Under the pieces are notes generated by a model. It made no database searches and was not told where the DNA came from. It saw only the letters and a list, made by a program, of their open reading frames with translations. From assembly GCF_014204895.1 (NCBI RefSeq), contig NZ_JACHMF010000001.1, positions 7,874,001 through 7,938,000 of the forward strand: a stretch of DNA of 64,000 nt. The letters run 5' to 3'. Positions within the stretch are counted from its first letter, which is position 1; every line of letters begins with the position of its first letter. Shown here one piece after another: positions 16,866 to 25,100 of this stretch. This DNA comes from Paractinoplanes abujensis (GTDB taxonomy: Bacteria > Actinomycetota > Actinomycetes > Mycobacteriales > Micromonosporaceae). A program made the position numbers and the translations under genes.

Positions 16866-19800
16866 GTGCGCCGCATCGCCGTCCTTGACGCACCGTCCAA
16901 TCTCGGTCTGCGCCCGCCGACCGCGACGTCGGTGCCGGGCTGCGCCAAGGCGCCCGGAGCTCTCCGTGACCACGGGCTGATCAGCAAACTCGACGCCCGC
17001 GACGCCGGCTGCCTGACCCCGCCCCGCTACGACGCGGGCGACTGGCGGCCGGGCGACGGCGTGGCCCACGCGGCCCAGATCGCGGCCTACTCGCGGGCGC
17101 TGGCCGACCGGATCGGCGGCATCCTCGACGCCGGCGAGTTCCCGGTCGTCCTCGGCGGCGACTGCTCGATCCTGCTCGGCTCCGGCCTGGCCATGAACCG
17201 GCTCGGCGACTCCGTCGGCGGGCGCATCGGCCTGGTCTTCGTGGACGGGCACTCCGACTTCCGGCACCCCGGCAACGCCTCCTACGTAGGGGCCGCCGCC
17301 GGCGAGGACCTCGCGCTGGTCACCGGCCGCGGCCAGGCCGACCTGGCCGCGATCGAAGGGCGCCGGCCCTACTTCCGCGACGTCGACGTGGTCGTGATGG
17401 GCATCCGCGCCCAAGACGAATACCGCCTCGACCTGCAGGCGGCCGGCATCGTGACCCGCCCCGTGACCGCCCTGCGGGCCGAAGGCGCCGCCCGCAGCGC
17501 CCAATGGGCCCGCGACCAACTGGTCGACTGCGCGGGCTACTGGGTCCACATGGATGTCGACGTGCTCGACCCCGCCGTGATGCCGGCCGTCGACGCGCCG
17601 TCGCCCGGGGGGATCGCCTTCCCCGAGCTCGAAATCCTGCTGGCCGGGCTGGTGGAGTCGCCGCACTGCCTCGGCGTGGAGATCACGGTCTTCGACCCCG
17701 ACTACGACCCCGACGGCTCGTACGCGGCCGAGATCGTCAGCGCCATCACGGCCGGCCTGGCCAACGCCCACACCGTGACCCCGCGCCCCGACCTGATCGC
17801 GGCCCGGGCCGACCTGAACGAACCCGCCGTCGCCCAGCCCTCGGCGCCGGACACCGAAGGACCGGGCCGGCTGGGGCCGTCGGCGCCGCGCTTCAACCGG
17901 GCCGAGTCGCTGCTCGCCGGCTTGGACCGCGCCGGCAGCGGCCCCGGCGGCCTCAACCGCGGCGACTCCGACGAACCCGATCGCGAGTCTGGCGGGCTGG
18001 GTCGTGAGCCTGGCGGCCTGGGCCGGGAGCCCGGCGGGCTGGGTCGTGAGTCCGGCTCGAACAGTGAGACCAGCGGTCTTGACCGCGGGCCTGACGCGCT
18101 GGGTCGTGAGCCCGGCGAGACCGGCGGCCTCAACCGCGAGCCTGGCTCGTTGGGTCGTGAGTCTGGCGGCCCCAAGCGAGAGCCTGGCTCGTTCGGTCGT
18201 GAGTCCGGCGGCCTCAACCGCGAGCCCGGCGCGTTCGGTCTTGGACCTGGCGGCGGCCTGGGCCGGGAGCCCGGCGGGCTGGGTCGTGAGTCCGGTGGCC
18301 TCAACCGCGACCTCGGCGGGCTGAACCGCAACATCGACCTGGACGGGCTCACCCGCGGCGAAGCGGGTGCGCCCGGCCGACTCAACCGCGAAGGCGGCGT
18401 GGGACTGAACCGCGGTGACGCCGGCGCGGCCGGGCTCATCCGGCCGCGTTCACCCAATCCGCGGGTGGGCCGGGCCGAGTCGCTCATAGCGGGCCTCAAC
18501 CGGGGTGGGTCCCAGCCGGGTGGTCTGCGGCGTCCGGCCGCGTCGGCGGGCGGGTCCGACGAGGAGCACGAGCGGGAGCAGCGCCGGGCCGCGGCCGCGG
18601 GCGACAGCGTCTCGTTGGCCGCCACCGGGATGTCGCAGGGTGTGTCCGACGAGGTCGCCCTGCCCGCGACGACTCTGCTCGGCGTCGAGGAGGCGGACGA
18701 GGTCGCATCCGAGCACGAGGGTTCGCCCAGCTCCGACGAGGATGCACGCCTGCGCGAGGAAGCGGGCGATGACGTCGAGCCTTTCGGCGGGGGAGACGGC
18801 GACACCGCCGACGCGCCTGACGCGACGATCGCCCGTCCAGACGAGGCCGAGTCCGGTCCCCACGACGGCGATGCCGTAGCCGCCAACCTTGACGCCGCGC
18901 CCGCTGGCCCCGACGCCGTGCCCGCTGGCCCCGACGCCGTGCCCGCTGACTCCGATGCGGTGGCTGCCGCACTTGACGCCGTGCCCGCCGGCTCCGATGC
19001 GGTGGCTGCCGCACCCGGTGCCGTGGCTGGCGCACCCGAGGCCGCGGCCAGCGACTCCGAGGCCGCCGGATCTGACGGCGTGGCTGCTGGACCCGACGCT
19101 GAGGGCGCCGGGTTCGCTGATGGTGTGGGCACGTGGTCAGCTGGCGGCGAAACCGGCGATGCCGCTGCCGCGGACGATGTTGAGGCGGCCGGCTCCGCGG
19201 AGGACGGGGCCCCGGCAGGTGCCGACGAGGCGTATCCCGTGGACCCATGGGCCGACGACACGGACCCAACCGGGGTCGAGCACCTCGAAGAGGGAAACCA
19301 GGCGCATCACGGGGCCTACACCGGCGAGCCGCTCAAAGCCGCGGATCCGGCCGCGGTAGAGCCAGCCGACGCCGCAGTGGTCGACGCGGATCCGGCTGAA
19401 GCAGAGCCGATCGCGATGGAGCCGGCCGAAGCCGAACACATCGTCGCTGAGTCGGCTGACGTCGAGCGGGTCGACGTGGAGTCGGCTGACGCCGAACGAA
19501 TCGACGTGGAGTCGGCTGAGGCCGAGCGGGTCGACGTGGAGTCGGCTGACGCCGAGCTGATCGACGTCGAGGCGGCTGAGGCCGAGCTGATCGGCACTGA
19601 GCGGGCTGACGCCGAGCTGATCGATGTGGAGTCGGCTGAGGTTGAGCTGGTCGACGGCGAGCCGGACGGTTCGGGGCTGCGGGACGACGGTCAGCCGGGG
19701 GCCGACGCCGCGTCAGGCGGGGTGGGGGAAGCGCCCGTGCGGCTGGTGCCGCGGCCGCTCGGGTCGGCGCCCTTGCTGGACTCCGAGCCGTTGCCTGCTA

Positions 19801-19910
19801 CCCGGCCCGGCATGTTGCGGCCCCGGGTCAACGACGAGGAGCCGTTCTCGTTGCCGGCCCAGCGCCCCGCCTTCGACCTCGGGTCGGGTGCGCCGGCCGA
19901 CGTGAACTGA
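16866..19910 (+). CDS. Arginase-family (ureohydrolase-fold) protein with ~700-residue repetitive, probably disordered C-terminal extension
   Basis: 1014 residues. Residues 1-300 form a ureohydrolase domain: GGDCS (C100, where arginases have the metal ligand His), DGHSD (D127, H129, D131) and DVDVLDP region (D230, D232). Arginase-family enzymes release urea or amines from guanidino compounds; the true substrate is unknown. From about 340 the chain is low-complexity: GLNRE/GLGRE-type repeats bracketed by two copies of a 23-residue motif, an acidic Ala/Asp/Glu region with DAVPAGP repeats, and ten decapeptides resembling ESADAERIDV. The end has a conserved-looking LVPRPLGSAPLL. GTG start with GGGAG seven bases upstream; follows the thioredoxin gene. 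Family members normally stop near residue 300. Confidence 0.85.
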   Translation: MRRIAVLDAPSNLGLRPPTATSVPGCAKAPGALRDHGLISKLDARDAGCLTPPRYDAGDWRPGDGVAHAAQIAAYSRALADRIGGILDAGEFPVVLGGDCSILLGSGLAMNRLGDSVGGRIGLVFVDGHSDFRHPGNASYVGAAAGEDLALVTGRGQADLAAIEGRRPYFRDVDVVVMGIRAQDEYRLDLQAAGIVTRPVTALRAEGAARSAQWARDQLVDCAGYWVHMDVDVLDPAVMPAVDAPSPGGIAFPELEILLAGLVESPHCLGVEITVFDPDYDPDGSYAAEIVSAITAGLANAHTVTPRPDLIAARADLNEPAVAQPSAPDTEGPGRLGPSAPRFNRAESLLAGLDRAGSGPGGLNRGDSDEPDRESGGLGREPGGLGREPGGLGRESGSNSETSGLDRGPDALGREPGETGGLNREPGSLGRESGGPKREPGSFGRESGGLNREPGAFGLGPGGGLGREPGGLGRESGGLNRDLGGLNRNIDLDGLTRGEAGAPGRLNREGGVGLNRGDAGAAGLIRPRSPNPRVGRAESLIAGLNRGGSQPGGLRRPAASAGGSDEEHEREQRRAAAAGDSVSLAATGMSQGVSDEVALPATTLLGVEEADEVASEHEGSPSSDEDARLREEAGDDVEPFGGGDGDTADAPDATIARPDEAESGPHDGDAVAANLDAAPAGPDAVPAGPDAVPADSDAVAAALDAVPAGSDAVAAAPGAVAGAPEAAASDSEAAGSDGVAAGPDAEGAGFADGVGTWSAGGETGDAAAADDVEAAGSAEDGAPAGADEAYPVDPWADDTDPTGVEHLEEGNQAHHGAYTGEPLKAADPAAVEPADAAVVDADPAEAEPIAMEPAEAEHIVAESADVERVDVESADAERIDVESAEAERVDVESADAELIDVEAAEAELIGTERADAELIDVESAEVELVDGEPDGSGLRDDGQPGADAASGGVGEAPVRLVPRPLGSAPLLDSEPLPATRPGMLRPRVNDEEPFSLPAQRPAFDLGSGAPADVN
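17892..18533 (+). repeat. GLGRE/GLNRE repeat block bracketed by two copies of a 23-residue motif
   Basis: Inside the arginase-fold gene. A 69-bp motif (pattern xxRAESLxAGLxRxGSxPGG) occurs at 17892-17960 and again at 18465-18533. Between them lie many 18-27-bp units encoding variants of GGLGREPG, GGLNREPG and GSLGRESG. The bracketing suggests an original short module that expanded internally. Confidence 0.85.
19359..19658 (+). repeat. Ten tandem 30-bp repeats encoding acidic decapeptides
   Basis: Ten in-frame 30-base units encoding decapeptides such as ESADVERVDV, ESADAERIDV, ESAEAERVDV and ESADAELIDV, diverging at the first three and last copies. The hydrophobic residue spacing and high acidity would allow a helical or disordered polyanionic rod. 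Confidence 0.88.
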
Positions 19911-19990
19911 GCCGGTGTGAACTGAGCCGGCGTGAACTGAGCCGCTGAGAACTGAGCCGCTGAGAATGAGCGGCTGAGAACTGAGCGGCT
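19902..19990. repeat. 15-bp tandem repeats carrying repeated stop codons at the convergent 3-prime ends
   Basis: Six copies of a unit like GTGAACTGAGCCGGC (one is 14 bases) begin at the last two codons and stop of the arginase-fold gene and continue to the stop of the convergent penicillin-binding protein gene. The first four copies repeat the in-frame TGA. Later copies form GCCGCT/AGCGGC inverted repeats (around a GAGAATG loop) that could act as a bidirectional terminator. Confidence 0.8.
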
Positions 19991-21941
19991 ACTTGGCCAG
20001 GTTGGTCAGGAAACGGGAGACGATCGGGACCGCGGCTTCCGAGCCGGCCCCGCCTTTCTGCACCATCACGGCGAAGGCCACGTCGCCCTGGTAGCCGATG
20101 AACCACGAGTGGGTGTCCTCGGTGGCCTCGCTGAACTCGGCCGTGCCGGTCTTGCCGAAGACCGCGCCGCCCGGGACGCCGCGCAGGGCCGTTGCCGTGC
20201 CGCTGGTCACCACTTCGCGCATCATTTTGCGTAGCGCCGTCACCGACGCCTGGTCGAGGGCGGCCCCGTCGGCGGCGGGCGCGGCCGGTGCCGGGTCGAG
20301 CACGAGTTTGGGCTGCTTGAACTGGCCGCGGGCGATCGCCGCGGTGGCGCCCGCCATGGCCAGCGGGCTCACCGCCGTGGCGCCCTGACCGAATGTGGCC
20401 GCGGCCAGTTCGGTGGGGCTGTCGGCGGGGGAGAGTTTGCCGCTGAAGGCCTCGACGCCCAGATCCCATCGGCCGCCCAAGCCCACCGCCTCCGCCGCCG
20501 TGCGCAGGCCGTCCGCGCCCAGCTTCGGGGCCAGCCCGACGAACGCCGTGTTGCACGATTTCGCGAAGTCCACGTGGAACGGCACGTTGCCCAGGGCCAT
20601 GTCGTGGGAGTTCTTGAACTGGCGCCCGCCGACCACGGCGGTTTTGGGGCACGCCACCACCGAGTCGGCCGTCGCGGCCTTCTTCTGCAGGATCCCGTAC
20701 GTGGAAATGGCCTTGAACGTCGAGCCGGGGGCGACTTGGCCGGTGAGGGCGGTGTTGACTCCGCCGCCGTCGGGTCCGTTGGCCACCGCGAGCACCGAGG
20801 AGTCGCTGATTTTGATGGCGACCAGCGAGCTGGGCTGTTTCTCGGCGGCCAGCGCCTGGTCGGCCGCGTTCTGCGTCTGCACGTCGAGCGTGGTCTTGAT
20901 CGGTTTGCCCGCTACCGGGTCGGTCATGAAGAGCGCCTTGGGCACCGATTCCTCCTGCCCGGTGCTGTCGGCCTCGTCGCCGTCGGTGCCGCCGCTGATC
21001 GTGACCGAGACGCCGGGCGTGCCGCGCAGCGCGGTGTCGTATTTCTGCTGGAGGCCGCCGTGCCCCACGGTGTCTCCCTGCACCAGTGTCTGCGGGTTCT
21101 TCTCGAGGTCTTCGGCGGTGGCGGCGTCGACCGTGCCGAGCAGCGCGCGGGCGAAGACCCGGCTCGGCGCGAGCGGCCTGTCCTCCTTGATGAAGGCCGT
21201 GCCGTTGAGCGCCCGCAGCCCGGGCCGGATCTTGTTGTAGTCGGGTTCGCGCAGTGTGATCAGCTCGAGGAAGGACTGCGGCTGGGCGTTCTTGATGCGG
21301 TCGGCCAGGTTGGCCGTGTCGACCGTGACGCCGATCTTCTTGAACTCGGTGGCCAGCCCGGCGCGCAGCTTGGCCAGGTCGGTCACCTTCTGCGGCTCGA
21401 CCCCGATCATGATCACGGGGCGCGGGCTGACGATCGGTTTGCCCGCGCTGTCGAGGATGCTCGCACGGTCGGCCGGCAGGCGGGTCACCTGGAATTTGTC
21501 GCCGTTGGTGAGGTCGTTGTGCAGCACCGACGGTTCCCACACCACGCGCCAGCCGTCGCTGTTCTGCTTGGTCAGGCGAACCGTGCTCTGGTAGGACCAC
21601 GCGACGTCGCCAGGTAGCTTCCAGTCGAGTTTGAGGGCGCTGGTGGCGTCGTCCCCCCGGGTCTGCGGTTCACCCTCCGCGGTGACCGTGAGCGGCTGCC
21701 GAGCCAGGTCGCCGGAGACTGCCTTGATCTGTTCCAGCACGGCCGGCGCAGCGATCTTGCCGCCGTCGGCCCCGACGAAGCCGACCTTGCTCAGGTCGCC
21801 GGCCTTCCAGCCGGCCACGAAGTCCTCCAGGGTGCCCTCGGGGCCGTCCTTGGAGCACCCGGCCAGGCCACCGGCCACCAGGGCCAGCGCGACGGCCGCC
21901 CCCGCGGCGCGGTGCACGGATCGGTACGGACCGCGGTGCAT
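19989..21941 (-). CDS. Lipoprotein penicillin-binding protein (class B-like, MecA_N/NTF2 domain plus transpeptidase)
   Basis: 650 residues. The signal peptide ends in lipobox LAGC (about residues 26-29). Then come an NTF2-like MecA_N domain (LEDFVAGWKAGDLSKV), a PBP-dimerisation-like region and a transpeptidase domain with STFK (S407-K410), SCN and KTGT motifs. It should cross-link peptidoglycan outside the membrane, anchored by lipid rather than a transmembrane helix. ATG 21941 is chosen: AAAGGGG lies five bases upstream and the lipoprotein signal starts there. The architecture resembles beta-lactam-insensitive or housekeeping PbpA/PenA-like actinobacterial proteins; resistance cannot be inferred. 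Confidence 0.9.
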   Translation of the reverse strand: MHRGPYRSVHRAAGAAVALALVAGGLAGCSKDGPEGTLEDFVAGWKAGDLSKVGFVGADGGKIAAPAVLEQIKAVSGDLARQPLTVTAEGEPQTRGDDATSALKLDWKLPGDVAWSYQSTVRLTKQNSDGWRVVWEPSVLHNDLTNGDKFQVTRLPADRASILDSAGKPIVSPRPVIMIGVEPQKVTDLAKLRAGLATEFKKIGVTVDTANLADRIKNAQPQSFLELITLREPDYNKIRPGLRALNGTAFIKEDRPLAPSRVFARALLGTVDAATAEDLEKNPQTLVQGDTVGHGGLQQKYDTALRGTPGVSVTISGGTDGDEADSTGQEESVPKALFMTDPVAGKPIKTTLDVQTQNAADQALAAEKQPSSLVAIKISDSSVLAVANGPDGGGVNTALTGQVAPGSTFKAISTYGILQKKAATADSVVACPKTAVVGGRQFKNSHDMALGNVPFHVDFAKSCNTAFVGLAPKLGADGLRTAAEAVGLGGRWDLGVEAFSGKLSPADSPTELAAATFGQGATAVSPLAMAGATAAIARGQFKQPKLVLDPAPAAPAADGAALDQASVTALRKMMREVVTSGTATALRGVPGGAVFGKTGTAEFSEATEDTHSWFIGYQGDVAFAVMVQKGGAGSEAAVPIVSRFLTNLAK

Positions 21942-22101
21942 GAGAACCCCTTTCGCCGGGTACCGGCCGGAATGTAGGAGACGGTAGTGAACTCGTGCAC
22001 GTTCCGCTGACCCCACTCCGGTGAGATAGGTCAAATCTGCCGCTCATCGGGCCGTTCACACCGCGGCTGTCCTAGTGCCCGGCCCGGGGCTCTAGGCTGT
22101 C

Positions 22102-22116
22102 CTCGAAACGTTCGAG
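22102..22116 (+). promoter_or_regulatory. Palindrome CTCGAA-N3-TTCGAG at the glutamate dehydrogenase promoter
   Basis: A perfect 6-3-6 inverted repeat about 35 bases before the ATG. A TAGGCT at 22093-22098 would serve as the -10 element, putting the transcript start inside the palindrome. It is a candidate repressor site; the regulator is not identified. Confidence 0.4.
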
Positions 22117-22151
22117 CCCACAGTGTCGTGGGTGAGGGGAGCGCCAGAGCC

Positions 22152-25100
22152 ATGGCTGTCGCCGACGAGGCAGCGACCGAAACCGACGCCGACAACGATC
22201 TCATCGCCGGGCCGGGGTTAGCCCTGACCGGCCGCCTCGGCGCCAGTGCCGAGGAAGGCGATCTCGACGAGACGCTGCCCAACGGGGAGCGGCTCATCGC
22301 CCAGGCGGTGGAGGTGGCCGGCGACGACCATGCCACCGCCTCGCTCGTGGGGCGGTATTGGCGGTTCGCGCCGGACGAAGAACTGGTGGGGCTGACCCCG
22401 CAGGAGATGTACGACGCCGCGATCAGCCACCGTGAGCTGGCCGCGACGCGCCTCCCGGGTGAGCTGAAGCTCGCGATCACGCCGCCGAGCGGGTCGCAGT
22501 GCCACACCATCCTGCAGATCGTCACCGACGACATGCCGTTCCTGGTCGACTCGGTGATCGCGCTGCTCTCGGCCCACCAGCAGCAGGTGCATCTGCTGGT
22601 GCACCCGTTGATCGTGGTGCGCCGGGAGCCGCTGGGCGCGCTGGCCGAGCTGGCCGCCGACGTCGAGCCCGACGACGCGATCGAGGGCGACCTGGTCGAG
22701 AGCTGGATCCGCATCGAGCTCGACCCGATCCGCAACACCGAGGCCCGCGACCAGCTGCTCAACGAGGTGCAGCGGGTGCTGACCGACGTCCGCGACGCGG
22801 TCGAGGACTGGCCGCGCATGCGCCAGCGGGCCCTGGTGATCGCCGACGAGCTGGCCGCCGCCCGCGGGTCGGAGCGCAAGCTGCCGGTGCCCGACAAGGA
22901 CGTCACCGACTCGATCGAGCTGCTCAAGTGGCTGGCCCACGACCACTTCACGTTCCTGGGCTACCGGGAGTATCGCCTCGACGGCGACCTGCTGTCCGCC
23001 GTGGCCGGCTCGGGCCTGGGCATCCTGCGCGGCGACAGCAAGCCCCGCAAGCTGTCCACGATGGCCGACGAGGCGTTCCAGCGGGCCCTGGAGAAGCGCC
23101 TGCTCGTGATCACCAAGGCCAACTCGCGGGCCACCGTGCACCGCTCGGCCTACCTCGACTACATCGGCGTCAAGGTCTTCAACGAGGCCGGCGAGGTCGT
23201 CGGCGAGCGCCGTTTCCTCGGCCTGTTCAGCTCGTCGGCCTACCGCACCAGCGTGCGCGAGCTGCCGGTGGTCAAGCGCAAGGTGCGCGAGGTGCTCGAC
23301 CGCTCCGGCCTGTCGCCGCGCGGGCATTCCGGCAAGGACCTGGTGCAGATCCTCGAGACGTACCCGAGGGACGAGCTTTTCCAGATCAAGACCGATGACC
23401 TGTACGAGGCGGTGATCGGTGTCCTGCGCATGGCGGGCCGCCGCCAGCTGCGTCTCTTCCTGCGGCGCGACGGGTACGGCCGGTTCATCTCGTGCCTGAT
23501 CTACCTGCCGCGCGACCGCTTCACCACCGGCAACCGGCTGCGCATGCAGGAGATCCTGCTGCGCGAGCTCAACGGCGTGGGCGTCGACTACACGACCCGG
23601 GTCACCGAACGGATGCTGGCCCGGGTGCACTTCATCGTGCGGACGGATCCGGCCGACCCGCCGGGCCAGATCGACCCCAACACCCTGGCCGAGATGCTGG
23701 CCGACGCCACCCGCATGTGGGACGACGACTTCTCGCTGGTGCTCGAGCGCAAACTGGGCGAGGAGGCCGCCCGCGATCTTTTCGCGCGTTATGCGACGGC
23801 CTACCCCGAGAGCTACAAGGACGGCCACACCCCGTACGAGGGAATGCAGGATCTCGCGAAACTCGAGCTGCTCGAGGAGGAGGGGCAGCTCGAGATGCAC
23901 CTCTATCGCAAGCGGCGGCCCGGGCGGGACGGCGTGCTCGAGGCCGACGACCACGACATCCGGTTCAAGGTCTACCGGTACGGCGAGCCCATGATGCTCT
24001 CCGCGGTGCTGCCCGTGCTGCACTCGCTGGGCGTCCAGGTGATCGACGAGCGGCCGCACGAGATCCGGCGCACCGACGGCACGATCTACCTGTACGACTT
24101 CGGGCTGGAGCCGCCGGCCGCGCACCGTGAGCTGTCCGAGGTACGCCCGCAGGTCGAGAACGCGTTCGCGGCCGCCTGGCGGGGTGAGGCCGAGGTGGAC
24201 GGGTTCAACGAGCTCGTGTTGCGGGCCGGGCTCACCTGGCGGCAGGTGGTGGTGCTGCGGGCGTACGCGAAATATCAGCGCCAGACCGGGTCGGTCTTCT
24301 CGCAGCGGTACCTCGAGTCGACCTTCATCGCCTACCCCGAGATCGCGCGTCTGCTCGTCCGGCTGTTCGAGACCCGCTTCTCGCCGCGGCTGGAGGCGGG
24401 TGAGGCCCAGCGCGGCCGCGTCGCCGACGAGCTCGTCGAGCGTGTCACCACCCTGCTCGACGACGTCGACAGCCTCGACCAGGACAGGATCCTGCGGTCC
24501 TACCTGACCCTGATCCAGGCCACCCTGCGCACCAGCTTCTTCCAGCGCGGAGCCGACGGCCGGCCGAAGTCGTACGTCGCCTTCAAGCTCGATCCGCAGG
24601 CCATCCCCGACCTGCCGCAGCCCCGGCCCAAGTACGAGATTTTCGTGTACTCGCCGCGCTTCGAGGGCGTGCACCTGCGGTTCGGCGCGGTGGCCCGGGG
24701 CGGTCTGCGCTGGTCGGACCGGCGCGAGGACTTCCGTACGGAGGTGCTCGGCCTGGTCAAGGCGCAGATGGTCAAGAACGCGGTGATCGTGCCGGTCGGT
24801 GCCAAGGGCGGCTTCGTGCTCAAGCAGAAGCCGGGCGACCGCGACGAGGCGGTGGAGTGCTACAAGCGCTTCATCACGGCGTTGCTCGACGTCACCGACA
24901 ACATCCTCAGCGGCAAAATCATCCCACCCCGCGACGTGGTGCGCCACGACGGCGACGACCCGTACCTGGTGGTCGCGGCGGACAAGGGCACGGCCACGTT
25001 CAGCGACATCGCCAACGAGATCTCGGTGTCCAAGGAGTTCTGGCTGGGCGACGCGTTCGCCAGCGGCGGCTCGGCCGGCTACGACCACAAGAAGATGGGC

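Noticed and set aside
13311..17771. A 1486-codon open frame on the minus strand opposite icmA, the thioredoxin gene and the arginase domain
   Set aside because: It is antisense to three clear enzymes with intact motifs, has low-complexity Gly/Arg/Val composition and no family resemblance. It is the usual GC-rich mirror frame.
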